Assembly: GCF_023336935.1 (NCBI RefSeq)
Contig: NZ_JAMBLR010000002.1
Coordinates: 434,001-498,000, forward strand
Origin: Phascolarctobacterium sp. ET69
Lineage (GTDB): Bacteria; Bacillota; Negativicutes; Acidaminococcales; Acidaminococcaceae
Reading direction: 5' to 3'
Length of the DNA: 64,000 nucleotides
The first letter of the stretch is position 1, and every line of letters begins with the position of its first letter. This document shows positions 45,334 to 54,814 of the stretch, piece after piece. The position numbers were made by a program, and so were the translations under genes. The notes under the pieces were generated by a model that had not been told where the DNA came from, did not search any database, and was given only the letters and a program-made list of their open reading frames with translations.

Positions 45334-46668
45334 ATGAAATGGAATAGATTTTTTGCTTTGGCGGCAGGTTTTATTTTGGCGGCGGGGCATAGTGGGGCTC
45401 TGGCCGCAGAACCTGTGTGCCTTGCCAGCATTAAAGCGGATACCGACGGCAACGGAACGCAGGAAACCGCCGAGCTGTGGGGCAGTAAACTTACGGGAGG
45501 CAGCAGCTATTACGGCGATTTGCTGCTGATGATTAAAGACGGCAGCGGCAAACTGATAACCGCCTATACGCCTTCGCTTGAGGGCGGTTATGCCAATATT
45601 TTGCAGAAAGGGCATTTTACCGGTAAGGGAGAGCAGATTATTGTGCGCTCTTTAAGCGGGGCGGCACAGGAAATGCAGGTACGCATTATCGACGCAGCGC
45701 TGCCCAATGCCGTACAGGAAATTTATACCGGCAGCGATAATCTGGGCGCAGCCGTTAACGCTGCTTTTAAGCCCGGTTTTAAAACGGAATTTGTGTTTGA
45801 AGATTTTAAAGACGGCGTGCGTACGGAAGCCGTTGAATACGGCGTACTGCCGCACGAAAAAGATTATTATATTAACTGTGGGCTGTATGACGGAAACGGA
45901 AATTTGCTAAAGCCCTACCGCAAGCCGGAAAGCCGCATGAGCGGGGTTACCGTTATTGCAGACCCCGAAGGCATGGACAAGCTTGCGACCTTGCAGACCG
46001 TAAGCGGAACAGGCAGCGAGGACACGCTTGCCAAAATTGCTGCCGAGTGGGAATATGACGGCGGCTGGCAGTTGAAGGACCGCGAATTATATACGCAAAT
46101 TGTGCAGAACGGCGAATTCCGACGCAACCTCGTTTTCGGCAACGGCATGCTTTACAGGCAGCAGGCAGTAATGGACGGCAGCAGCGTAACTTATCCGCTG
46201 ATGGCGGTTGAAGGCAAACAGGAACTGCAAAATACCATTAACGGCGAGCTGGAGAAAGTTTGGCAGCCCTATGCCGCAGCGCTTGGCAAAAAAAGCTGCG
46301 AGCTTGATTATACGGTGCCTTTTGCAGGTTCCGATATGATGTCGCTGATGTTTTTCGGCGTAATGGGTGAAGGCAGCGAAGAAATTTTTGAACGCCTGCC
46401 GCTGAACATATCGCTCAGCGACGGCAAAGTTCTTGATATCAGTGATGTTCTGGATGTTGAAAACCCGGATTTACTGCCGGTGCTTGCTCTGCTTGGCGCT
46501 GAAGATAAGGTTGATTTTACAAAGGAAGTGCCGAATTCCTGGTATTATAATGGAAAGAATCTGGTGTTCTGCCAGAAGATGAAAGACGGCACGGGCTGGA
46601 ATGAAGCCGCAATACCGGCATCTGAACTTGAAAAATTTATGCTTAACAAAAATTTGCTGAAAAAATAA
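45334..46668 (+). CDS. Secreted protein of unknown function
   Basis: A 444-residue protein with a cleavable signal peptide (hydrophobic residues 7-23, likely cut after GALAA). Near the N-terminus DTDGNGTQE resembles the calcium-binding loop of FG-GAP/VCBS or EF-hand-like repeats. The C-terminal 190 residues (from about YPLMAVEGKQELQNTINGEL) resemble the DUF3298/RsiV-like extracellular fold, but I would not insist on it. No enzyme motif is visible. It is a single gene between the ABC operon and the RND operon. Confidence 0.75.
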   Translation: MKWNRFFALAAGFILAAGHSGALAAEPVCLASIKADTDGNGTQETAELWGSKLTGGSSYYGDLLLMIKDGSGKLITAYTPSLEGGYANILQKGHFTGKGEQIIVRSLSGAAQEMQVRIIDAALPNAVQEIYTGSDNLGAAVNAAFKPGFKTEFVFEDFKDGVRTEAVEYGVLPHEKDYYINCGLYDGNGNLLKPYRKPESRMSGVTVIADPEGMDKLATLQTVSGTGSEDTLAKIAAEWEYDGGWQLKDRELYTQIVQNGEFRRNLVFGNGMLYRQQAVMDGSSVTYPLMAVEGKQELQNTINGELEKVWQPYAAALGKKSCELDYTVPFAGSDMMSLMFFGVMGEGSEEIFERLPLNISLSDGKVLDISDVLDVENPDLLPVLALLGAEDKVDFTKEVPNSWYYNGKNLVFCQKMKDGTGWNEAAIPASELEKFMLNKNLLKK

Positions 46669-46781
46669 CAAAAAATAAACAAATTTGCCACAAAGGAACT
46701 GACTGGAGAGTCTAATGGCGAAAAACCGAGAAAATAAAAGCAACGATAAGTAAAATTAATGAAATTTGCTGAAATTAAGGT

Positions 46782-46810
46782 TTGCCTTTCTGCTTTTGAA
46801 GGAATATAAT
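46782..46810 (+). promoter_or_regulatory. Promoter of the RND efflux operon
   Basis: TTGCCT (46782-46787), a 17-base spacer and TATAAT (46805-46810), about 75 bases before the first gene. Confidence 0.65.
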
Positions 46811-46885
46811 TATATTACTTTGGTTTAAGTATATCCTTTTTGCTTTTTTGTACTTGAAACTTAAGTTAGAAGGAGGAATAGATTT

Positions 46886-48082
46886 ATGTTGAATTTTTTG
46901 CGTAAGAACAGGAGCGGCAAAGCAGCAGTTGCAGCGCTTGCTGCCGTAACTGTGTTTTCGCTTGCCGGCTGCGGCGGCGAAAAAGCAGCGGCTCCGCAGG
47001 CTACGCTTGTAAAATCCATGCAGGTAATAAAGCGTGATACACCGCTGGTTTACGATTATACCGGCTTTGTGCAGGCTCAGCAGGAAATGGAGCTGAAGGC
47101 ACAGGTAAGCGGGCAGATTACCGGCAAGTATTTTAACGGCGGCGAAACCGTTCAGGCGGGGCAGATTTTGTACACGATTGACCCGCGTACCTACCGCGCG
47201 AACCTTTTGCAGGCACAGGCAAACCTTGCTAATGCCCGTGCTCAGCTTGCCAACGCTTCGGTAGATGCCGAACGCTACACAAAACTTTATGAACAAAGCG
47301 CTGTTTCCAAACAGACTCTCGATAACGCCATTATGGCGCGCGACCAGGCACAGGCATCCGTAAACGCACAGGAAGCCATGCTTGAAAATGCGCAGATTGA
47401 TATGAACGAAACCAATGTAACGGCTCCGTTTACCGGGCGCATTGATACTACTGCCCTTGAAGTAGGCAACTATGTTACCGACGGGCAGACTACCATGGCA
47501 ACAATTTCCAATACCGACCCGGTATTTGTAGAATTCAGCATGGCTGAGCCTGAATACTTGAAGCTTGCCAACACTGCCGTTGACAGAGGGCAGGCAGCAC
47601 CGCTGGAAAATTTGAGCATTGTTCTGAGCGATGGCACCACTTATGACCTGCCTGGCCGCATTGCCGAGGTTAACCGTGCGTTGACTGCCAACACCGGTAC
47701 GCTTACCATTAAAGCGCTGTTTGATAACCCGAACCGCGTTCTGCTGCCGGGAATGTTCGCACATGTGCAGGCAACGGCAGGCACCAGAGCTAACGCACTT
47801 CTCATTCCGCAGCGTGCTGTTACTGAATTGATGTATAAGAAATTTGTTTATGTTATCGGCGCAGACAACAAGGTTGAAATGCGCGAAGTTACCCTTGGGC
47901 CTCGCGTAGGGCGTTTGTGGATGGTTGAAAGCGGCCTTAACGGCGATGAAACCATTGTTGTTGAAGGTACCGGCAAAATTACAGCCGGCGCGCTTGTAAA
48001 CCCCGAACCGATGACGGAAGCAGAACTTGACACTACCGCCGACAGAACAGAATCCGGCGATGCTGCCGGTGCAGCAAAATAA
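46886..48082 (+). CDS. RND efflux membrane fusion lipoprotein (AcrA/MexA family)
   Basis: A 398-residue periplasmic adaptor. The signal peptide ends in the lipobox LAGC. It has the paired lipoyl halves (ELKAQVSGQITGKYFNGGE and NVTAPFTGRIDTTALEVG), a coiled-coil hairpin between them (about residues 110-165) and a C-terminal beta-barrel. It links the RND pump to an outer-membrane channel, which is not encoded here. AGAAGGAGG precedes the ATG. Confidence 0.94.
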   Translation: MLNFLRKNRSGKAAVAALAAVTVFSLAGCGGEKAAAPQATLVKSMQVIKRDTPLVYDYTGFVQAQQEMELKAQVSGQITGKYFNGGETVQAGQILYTIDPRTYRANLLQAQANLANARAQLANASVDAERYTKLYEQSAVSKQTLDNAIMARDQAQASVNAQEAMLENAQIDMNETNVTAPFTGRIDTTALEVGNYVTDGQTTMATISNTDPVFVEFSMAEPEYLKLANTAVDRGQAAPLENLSIVLSDGTTYDLPGRIAEVNRALTANTGTLTIKALFDNPNRVLLPGMFAHVQATAGTRANALLIPQRAVTELMYKKFVYVIGADNKVEMREVTLGPRVGRLWMVESGLNGDETIVVEGTGKITAGALVNPEPMTEAELDTTADRTESGDAAGAAK

Positions 48083-48095
48083 GGAGGTAAGCTGA

Positions 48096-51000
48096 ATGGC
48101 ACGATTTTTTATTGACCGTCCGGTCTTTGCCATGGTGCTGGCCATATTGATTACGCTGCTGGGCGCTATTGCCGGTTTCAGCCTGCCTATTGCCCAGTAT
48201 CCTAATATTACCAAGCCGCGTATTTCCGTAACTACCAACTATACGGGCGCAAGTGCCCAGACGGTAGAAGAATCTGTTGCGCAGGCAATAGAACAGAAGG
48301 TAAACGGCGTAGAAAATATGCTGGATATGAGTTCTACCAGTACCGCTACCGGCGAATACAGCTTAAACGTACAGTTTAACCTGGAAAAGAACGCCGATAT
48401 TGCTGCGGTAGAAGTACAGAACCGTGTATCGCAGGCAAACAGCTCCATGCCGCAGGAAGTAACCGCATACGGCATTACCACGACGAAGGAATCTGCGGAA
48501 ACCATCATGTATTTCGCACTTACCTCGCCTAATAATACTTATGACAGTATGTTCCTCAGAACATACGCCGACGTTAACTTTATCGACGCTGTTAAGCGCG
48601 TTAAAGGTGTATCCACCGTTGATGAATACGGCCCGGAATATTCCATGCGTATCTGGCTGAACCCGGAAAAACTGGCTCAGCTTAACCTTACAACAAGCGA
48701 TATTGAAACGGCGGTAGAAGCTCAGAACATTCAGGCGCCTGTAGGTACCGTAGGTGCCCGCCCGACTGTTGACGAGCAGGAAAAACAATACTCTGCCAAT
48801 GCGCAGGGCCGTTTAAAAACACCTGAAGAATTCGGTAATATTATTATCCGTTCCATTAACGGCGAAAACCTTTACTTAAAGGATATTGCCCGCATTGAAG
48901 AAGCACCGAGAAGCGACTTGGTACTCAGCCGTTTGAACGGCGGTGCCTCCGTAGTATTCCCGGTATCCCTTACCAGTGACGCCAACTCCATTGAAACGGT
49001 TTCGCAAATCCGCGAAGTTTTGGCTGACGCCGAAAAACGTTTCCCGGCAGATATGAAACTGACGGTTATTCAGGATAACACGCAGTTTATTACCGAATCT
49101 TTGAACAAAGTTGCCCATACCTTCTTTGAAGCGCTGGTTCTGGTTATTTTTGTAATCTTTATGTTCCTCGGAAGCTGGCGCGCAACGCTGATTCCGCTGT
49201 TGGCAGTACCGGTATCTCTGGTTGGTACTTTTGCTTCGTTCGTACTTTTGGGCTTTACCATTAATACGCTGACGGCTTTCGCACTTATCCTTGCTATCGG
49301 CCTCGTAGTCGACGACGCTATCGTCGTTGTAGAAGCAGTAGAACATCATATTCAGGATACGGGCCTTACGCCTAAAGAAGCAACCTACCGCGCCATGAGC
49401 GAAGTTTCCGGCCCTGTTGTGGCTATTGCCTTCGTACTTTCTGCGGTATTTATCCCGACTGCGTTTACCGGCGGTACGGTTGGCGAGCTTTATAAACAGT
49501 TTGCCATTACCATTTCCGTTTCCATGATGCTTTCGGCACTTATCGCATTGTCGCTGACCCCGGCACTGTGCGCTCTGATTTTGAAACCTAAAAAAGATGA
49601 AGCCGAAATTAAAGGCTTTATCGGCAAAGCCGTACATGCTTTCAACAAATGGTTTGAAAGAACGCTGGCTAAATACGTAACTAACGTAGAAAAATGCATC
49701 CGCCATGCAAAAGTTGTTATGGCCTGCCTGCTGGTTGGCGTAATTTTAATCGGCTTCCTGTTTAAGATTACTCCTTCCGGTTATGTTCCTAATGAAGATA
49801 TGGGCATGAGCGCCGTATCCTTCAGCCTGCCGGAAGGCGCTTCCAGCAACCGTAATATTCAGCTGATGGGAGAACTCAGTAAAGAAGTTCAGAAATTCCC
49901 GGGTGTTGACTATGTAATGGAAGTATCAGGCGTTGATATTCTGAGTTCTGCGCAGAAAGCGTCTGCCGGCCTCGTAGTTGTAGCCATGAAGCCTTATGCA
50001 GAACGTGATACCACCATTCAGGATATCATTCCTATGATTCAGGGCCTCGGCCCTAAATTCCCGGATGCCACGGTTATGGCCTTCCAGCCGCCTGCATTGC
50101 CTGGCGCTTCCAGCACCGGTTCGTTAAGCATGTACATTATGAACCTTGGCGGTGAAGATGTAAGCCTGATGAATGACCGTGCACAGGAATTTTTGGCTAA
50201 AGCACGCCAGCGCCCGGAAATAGGCATGATTTACACTACACTGAACACCACCACGCCTATGTATAAATTCAACGTAGACCGTGATAAGGCACAGAGCCTG
50301 AACGTACCTGTTTCCAGCGTATTCAGCGCATTGCAGACCTTCCTCGGCGGCTACGAAATCAACGACCTGAACAACTTCGGCCGTACATGGAAAGTTGTTA
50401 TGCAGGCTGATGACAAATACCGCTCCAACGTTGACGATATGCGTTATTTCTTTGTACGCAGCAACGATGGCACGATGGTTCCGCTGAACACTCTTGTAAC
50501 TTATGACAATGAAAACAGTTCCGTTGTTATGACGCGCTTTAACGGCGCACGCGCTATTAAAATTGCAGGCGACCCTGCCGAAGGTTATTCCACCGGCCAG
50601 GCCATGACTGCTCTGGAAGAAGTTGCGGCAGAAACTTTGCCGGTAACTTACAGCTATGAATGGACCGACCAGAGCCGTGACCAGATTGAAGCAGGCAACC
50701 GCTCCATGCAGATTTTTGTAATTTCCCTTATCTTCGTATTCCTCTGCCTGGCAGCTTTGTATGAAAGCTGGACCATTCCTCTGGCAGTTCTCCTTTCCGT
50801 GCCTACTGCCGTACTGGGCTGCATTCTCGGCCAGTACCTGCGCGGACAGCAAAACGACGTTTATATGCAGATTGGCTTGATTATGCTTATCGGCCTTGCT
50901 GCCAAGAACGCAATTTTGATTGTAGAATACGCCAAGATGAATATGGAGAAAGGCATGGGCGTTGTTGATGCTGCTGTTGAAGCATCCCGCCTCCGTCTCC

Positions 51001-51209
51001 GTCCGATTCTGATGACTTCGTTTGCATTCATCCTCGGCTGCCTGCCGCTGGCTGTTGCAACCGGCCCGGGCGCAGGCGCGCGTGTATCCATGGGTAACGC
51101 CGTAGTTGCCGGTATGACCTTCAACACGCTGTTCGGTATCTTCCTGATTCCGGTATGCTTTGTAGTTGTAGAAAAATTCTTCAGCAAAAAGCATAAAGAA
51201 GAAGCCTGA
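48096..51209 (+). CDS. RND multidrug efflux pump, HAE1 (AcrB/MexB) family
   Basis: A 1037-residue inner-membrane proton-drug antiporter of normal length with 12 membrane helices and two large periplasmic loops. The proton relay is intact: the double aspartate in GLVVDDAIVVVEAVEH (helix 4) and the lysine in AAKNAILIVEYA (helix 10). It follows its adaptor gene by 13 bases. Drug specificity cannot be read from sequence. Its presence supports a diderm cell envelope. Confidence 0.96.
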   Translation: MARFFIDRPVFAMVLAILITLLGAIAGFSLPIAQYPNITKPRISVTTNYTGASAQTVEESVAQAIEQKVNGVENMLDMSSTSTATGEYSLNVQFNLEKNADIAAVEVQNRVSQANSSMPQEVTAYGITTTKESAETIMYFALTSPNNTYDSMFLRTYADVNFIDAVKRVKGVSTVDEYGPEYSMRIWLNPEKLAQLNLTTSDIETAVEAQNIQAPVGTVGARPTVDEQEKQYSANAQGRLKTPEEFGNIIIRSINGENLYLKDIARIEEAPRSDLVLSRLNGGASVVFPVSLTSDANSIETVSQIREVLADAEKRFPADMKLTVIQDNTQFITESLNKVAHTFFEALVLVIFVIFMFLGSWRATLIPLLAVPVSLVGTFASFVLLGFTINTLTAFALILAIGLVVDDAIVVVEAVEHHIQDTGLTPKEATYRAMSEVSGPVVAIAFVLSAVFIPTAFTGGTVGELYKQFAITISVSMMLSALIALSLTPALCALILKPKKDEAEIKGFIGKAVHAFNKWFERTLAKYVTNVEKCIRHAKVVMACLLVGVILIGFLFKITPSGYVPNEDMGMSAVSFSLPEGASSNRNIQLMGELSKEVQKFPGVDYVMEVSGVDILSSAQKASAGLVVVAMKPYAERDTTIQDIIPMIQGLGPKFPDATVMAFQPPALPGASSTGSLSMYIMNLGGEDVSLMNDRAQEFLAKARQRPEIGMIYTTLNTTTPMYKFNVDRDKAQSLNVPVSSVFSALQTFLGGYEINDLNNFGRTWKVVMQADDKYRSNVDDMRYFFVRSNDGTMVPLNTLVTYDNENSSVVMTRFNGARAIKIAGDPAEGYSTGQAMTALEEVAAETLPVTYSYEWTDQSRDQIEAGNRSMQIFVISLIFVFLCLAALYESWTIPLAVLLSVPTAVLGCILGQYLRGQQNDVYMQIGLIMLIGLAAKNAILIVEYAKMNMEKGMGVVDAAVEASRLRLRPILMTSFAFILGCLPLAVATGPGAGARVSMGNAVVAGMTFNTLFGIFLIPVCFVVVEKFFSKKHKEEA

Positions 51210-51229
51210 TAAAAGTAAATAATTAGTGA

Positions 51230-51262
51230 AAAATGCCCTGCTTGACGGCGGGGCATTTTTTA
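51230..51262 (+). terminator. Terminator of the RND operon
   Basis: AAAATGCCC (51230-51238) pairs with GGGCATTTT (51251-51259), followed by further T. Confidence 0.88.
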
Positions 51263-51336
51263 TAGCAGGAATTTTTAAATTTGTGTTGTATAATAGTTAG
51301 AGTAAACAAACTATTTTGAAATAGAGGGGAATTTGC

Positions 51337-53061
51337 TTGAACAGATTAAAAGAACAAAGCCGCTTTCTGCGCAATGTGTGGTTTTTAACCAAAAGCTACT
51401 GGCAGTCGGAAGAACGCTTGATGGCGTTTGCCCTGCTGGCGGTAATAATTGCGCTTACACTGGCGGTTGTATATGTAATTGTTTTAATTAACGACTGGTT
51501 TAACGTATTTTATGAAGCACTGCAAAATTATGACACCGAGAAAATATTTGATGAACTGATACATTTTTCGTGGCTGGCCGCGCTGTACATTATTTTAATG
51601 GTATATTCGTTTTATCTGCAGCAGGTGCTTATAATTAACTGGCGCCGCTGGCTTACAGACCGCTACATTGATGAATGGCTGCGCAATAAAACTTATTACC
51701 GCCTGCAGGTTTTCGGCGCTGATACCGATAACCCTGACCAGCGTATCAGTGAAGATGTGCGCCTGTTTGTGGAAATGACGCTGACTTTCAGTATCGGCGT
51801 TTTAAAGGCGGTATGTACTTTTGTATCGTTCGTATTTGTTTTGTATAATATTTCCGGGCCGCTCGATTTTACGCTTTGGGAGCACAGCTTCCATATCGAA
51901 GGTTATATGGTGTGGGTTGCGCTTATTTATTCGGCGCTTGGCACCTGGGTAACGCATGTTGCCGGCAAAAAGCTGGTTGGGCTTAATTTTGTGCAGCAGC
52001 GTTACGAGGCTGATTTCCGTTTCAGCATGATGCGTATGCGCGAAAACGCCGAGAGCATTGCCTTTTACAGCGGCGAAGGGCGCGAGGGCAGCATTTTTAA
52101 AAAGCGTTTTGCACTGCTTTTGGACAACTTCTGGAAAATTATTCAAAAACGCAAGCAGCTTATCTGGATTAATTCCGGTTATTCGCAGATTGCCATTATT
52201 TTCCCGATGGTTGTGGCGATGCCGCGTTACTTGGCGCACCAGATTACGCTGGGCGGGCTGATGCAGGTAAGCAACGCCTTCGGTAAAGTACAGGAATCGC
52301 TTTCGTATTTTGTAGATATGTACGCTTCCATTGCCGAATGGCAGTCTGTTGTTAACCGTCTTACAGGCTTTGGGCTGCACATGCACGAAGTTAAGCAGGA
52401 AAAATTGCAGCCGGATTTGCAGCGTGAGTTATCTGATGGCGGCATTGCAGCCAAGCAGCTTGATATAACGCTGCCGGACGGGCATATTTTGATTGACGGT
52501 GCGGAATTTAACCTGCGCCGCGGTGAAAATATTTTAATCAAAGGGCCAAGCGGCAGCGGCAAAAGTACTTTGCTGCGCGTTCTGGCAGGCATCTGGCCCT
52601 ATGTAAAAGGCAGGCTTGCCATGCCGGAGGCGGAAAATACCATGTTTATTCCGCAGAAACCTTATCTGCCGCTCGGCACTCTGCGCGAGGCGCTGCTGTA
52701 CCCCGGCGGGCATGAATGCAGTGATGAAGAACTGAAAAACGTGCTTGCAAAATGCAGCATAGGCTATTTAGCAGAAAATTTATATGTTGAAGCGGACTGG
52801 GCGCATGTTTTAAGCGGCGGCGAACAGCAGCGCGTGGCTTTTGCGCGTGCGCTTATTTATAAGCCGGACTGGCTGTTTCTGGATGAAGCAACCTCCGCTC
52901 TTGACGAGGCTACGGAAAAAGCCATGTACACTTTAATTTCTGCCGAAATGCCGCAGACTACGGTTATCAGCATCGGGCACAGAAGTACTTTAAACAGCTT
53001 CCATCAGGCAGGGCTGTTTTTAGATAAAAATTTGAAAAAATTATCTTTCGGCTATCTTTAA
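51337..53061 (+). CDS. SbmA/YddA-type ABC transporter (fused membrane and ATPase domains)
   Basis: A 574-residue half transporter. The N-terminal 340 residues form an SbmA/BacA-like membrane domain (INDWFNVFYEALQNYD and WRRWLTDRYIDEWL are hallmarks), followed by an ATPase with Walker A GPSGSGKST, signature LSGGEQQRVAFARA and Walker B WLFLDEATS. Homologues include E. coli YddA and vitamin B12 or peptide importers; the substrate is unknown. It starts at TTG (51337), with GAGGGGA before it. It is monocistronic. Confidence 0.9.
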   Translation: MNRLKEQSRFLRNVWFLTKSYWQSEERLMAFALLAVIIALTLAVVYVIVLINDWFNVFYEALQNYDTEKIFDELIHFSWLAALYIILMVYSFYLQQVLIINWRRWLTDRYIDEWLRNKTYYRLQVFGADTDNPDQRISEDVRLFVEMTLTFSIGVLKAVCTFVSFVFVLYNISGPLDFTLWEHSFHIEGYMVWVALIYSALGTWVTHVAGKKLVGLNFVQQRYEADFRFSMMRMRENAESIAFYSGEGREGSIFKKRFALLLDNFWKIIQKRKQLIWINSGYSQIAIIFPMVVAMPRYLAHQITLGGLMQVSNAFGKVQESLSYFVDMYASIAEWQSVVNRLTGFGLHMHEVKQEKLQPDLQRELSDGGIAAKQLDITLPDGHILIDGAEFNLRRGENILIKGPSGSGKSTLLRVLAGIWPYVKGRLAMPEAENTMFIPQKPYLPLGTLREALLYPGGHECSDEELKNVLAKCSIGYLAENLYVEADWAHVLSGGEQQRVAFARALIYKPDWLFLDEATSALDEATEKAMYTLISAEMPQTTVISIGHRSTLNSFHQAGLFLDKNLKKLSFGYL

Positions 53062-53097
53062 TTTGTTTTATGATGAGTATAAAAGGAGGTACAACCA

Positions 53098-54267
53098 ATG
53101 ATGCCAATGGAAATAGCGCCCGGTATTTATGATGTGGGTGCAACGGACTGGATTGTGAGGGATTTTCACGGATATAAAACCGAGCGCGGCGCTTCATACA
53201 ACAGTTATTTAATTGTTGATGAAAAAATTTGCCTTATTGATACCGTTAAGGCCTGCTATGCAGATGAACTTTTGGAGAAAATACGCCGTGTTGCTGACCC
53301 TGCCAAAATAGATTACGTAGTGGTAAACCATGTTGAACCTGACCATGCAGGTGCTCTGCCGGAGGTTTTAAAAGCAGCTCCCAATGCTAAATTTGTTATT
53401 ACCATGCAGGGCAAAAACGAGGCTTTGCGCCATTACGGCGACGGCTTTGATTTTATGGTTGTTAAGGAAGGCGACAAAATAAGCCTTGGCAGCCGTGAAC
53501 TGACTTTTGTGCCCATGCCGATGCTGCACTGGCCCGACAACATGGTAACCTACTGCCTGCAGGACGGAATTCTGTTCAGCAACGATGCTTTTGGCCAGCA
53601 TTATGCTTCGTCCAAACGCTTTGATGACGAAGTTGACGAATATGTTTTGTTCTATGAAGCGAAAAAGTATTTTGCCAACATTTTGTGGCCGTATGCGCGT
53701 TTAATCGGCGGTGCGCTTAAAAAAGCCTCTGCGCTTGATATTAAAATGATTGCTCCGGCGCACGGTGTTATCTGGCGCAGCAAAATTGCGCAGATTCTTG
53801 AAAAATATGCAGTCTGGGGAACTGGCGTTAACGGCAAAAGCGTTGTTATTGCCTACGATACCATGTGGGGCGGCACGGAAGCACTGGCACGAGCTATGGT
53901 TGAAGGCGCTGCCGCTGCCGGCGTAAAAGTGCAGCTGATGCGTATGGACAGAACCCCTTGCAGCACTGTTGCGGCAGAATTGTTTGAAGCGGGCGGCCTG
54001 CTTGTAGGTTCACCGACTTTAAACAGCGGCATGATGCCGACAATCGGCGGTATGCTGGTTTATTTAAAAGGCTTGCAGCCTAAAGGCAAAAAAGCGGCAG
54101 CTTTTGGCACCTGCGGCTGGGCAGGCGGTGCGCAGAAAGATATGGAAGCCATGCTTACGGCAGGAGGGTTTGATTTGCAGCCCGGCTTTAACTGCAAATG
54201 GCGTGCCTGCGTTGATGAAACCGAAGCAGCGCGTCAGTTTGCATACGAATTTGCAAAAAATCTGTAA
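53098..54267 (+). CDS. FprA-type flavodiiron protein
   Basis: A 389-residue soluble A-type flavoprotein. The diiron site in the beta-lactamase-like domain is complete: H-x-E-x-D-H at residues 78-83 (NHVEPDHAG), the histidine in MLHWPDNM, the aspartate in SNDAFGQH and the histidine in PAHGVIW. The C-terminal flavodoxin domain (from about residue 250) holds the FMN site YDTMWGGTE. It reduces oxygen to water or NO to N2O, protecting an anaerobe. It needs a rubredoxin-type donor from elsewhere. AAAGGAGGT precedes the ATG. Confidence 0.95.
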   Translation: MMPMEIAPGIYDVGATDWIVRDFHGYKTERGASYNSYLIVDEKICLIDTVKACYADELLEKIRRVADPAKIDYVVVNHVEPDHAGALPEVLKAAPNAKFVITMQGKNEALRHYGDGFDFMVVKEGDKISLGSRELTFVPMPMLHWPDNMVTYCLQDGILFSNDAFGQHYASSKRFDDEVDEYVLFYEAKKYFANILWPYARLIGGALKKASALDIKMIAPAHGVIWRSKIAQILEKYAVWGTGVNGKSVVIAYDTMWGGTEALARAMVEGAAAAGVKVQLMRMDRTPCSTVAAELFEAGGLLVGSPTLNSGMMPTIGGMLVYLKGLQPKGKKAAAFGTCGWAGGAQKDMEAMLTAGGFDLQPGFNCKWRACVDETEAARQFAYEFAKNL

Positions 54268-54280
54268 TTATTAAATAATG

Positions 54281-54319
54281 GCAGCGGTGGAATTTACAAA
54301 AATTTCATCGCTGTTTTTT
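54281..54319 (+). terminator. Terminator of the flavodiiron gene
   Basis: GCAGCGGTGGAATTT pairs with AAATTTCATCGCTG around ACAA with small mismatches, followed by TTTTTTA. Confidence 0.75.
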
Positions 54320-54328
54320 ATTTATGCC

Positions 54329-54357
54329 TTGCCAAAAGTCGAAAAGTCAAATATAAT
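54329..54357 (+). promoter_or_regulatory. Promoter of the ctsR operon with CtsR-box-like repeats
   Basis: TTGCCA (54329-54334), a 17-base spacer and TATAAT (54352-54357). The spacer contains AGTCGAA (54337-54343) and AGTCAAA (54345-54351), resembling the GGTCAAA heptads bound by CtsR. The two are one base apart rather than the usual three, so self-repression is likely but the operator is atypical. Confidence 0.6.
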
Positions 54358-54398
54358 AAGTGTAAAACAATACATCTAAATTTATGGGGTAATCAGAT

Positions 54399-54809
54399 AT
54401 GAGAAATCTTGCTGATGCAATAGAAAATTTTATTATCCGCCAGTTGCTGGAGGACAGCGAGGACACTGTGCTGGTGCAGCGCAATGAACTGGCCGATAAA
54501 TTATCGTGCGCTCCGTCGCAGATAAGCTATGTTATAAGCACGCGCTTTACGCCGGAAAAGGGCTATCTGGTGGAGTCGCGCCGTGGCAGCGGCGGCTTTG
54601 TGCGCATTGTGCGGGTTACGCCGCCCAATAAGGAAGCCAAACGCCGGGAAACTGCGCAGGCTCTTTTGGAGCACTGGGCGCACCGCGGCATGGTTACGGC
54701 CCGCGAATATGCTCTTTTAAAATATATGCTTGAAATTATAAATGCGGATGAAAAGAAAAAAATAACTGTATTACAGAATGCCATAAGTAAGATGATGCAG
54801 GTGAGGTGA
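54399..54809 (+). CDS. ctsR: Transcriptional repressor CtsR
   Basis: A 136-residue class III stress gene repressor. The N-terminal helix-turn-helix region carries RNELADKLSCAPSQISYVISTRFTPEKGYLVESRRGSGG, including the glycine-rich wing that senses heat in Bacillus CtsR. The C-terminal helices form the dimer. It overlaps the ribosome site of clpC. In Bacilli, mcsA and mcsB come next; here they are absent. Confidence 0.95.
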   Translation: MRNLADAIENFIIRQLLEDSEDTVLVQRNELADKLSCAPSQISYVISTRFTPEKGYLVESRRGSGGFVRIVRVTPPNKEAKRRETAQALLEHWAHRGMVTAREYALLKYMLEIINADEKKKITVLQNAISKMMQVR

Positions 54810-54814
54810 CAGAT

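Noticed and set aside
46715-46753. 12-residue frame (MAKNRENKSNDK) behind a GGAGAG ribosome-like site
   Set aside because: The ribosome site is good and the frame lies upstream of the RND promoter, but 12 residues with no terminator or attenuator nearby is too little to call a gene.
46775-48238. 487-codon open frame on the minus strand across the RND adaptor gene
   Set aside because: It is antisense to a clear AcrA-family gene and continues through its promoter; nothing in its translation resembles a protein family.
50124-51194. 356-codon open frame on the minus strand across the RND pump gene
   Set aside because: It is antisense to the conserved HAE1 pump and has no independent support.
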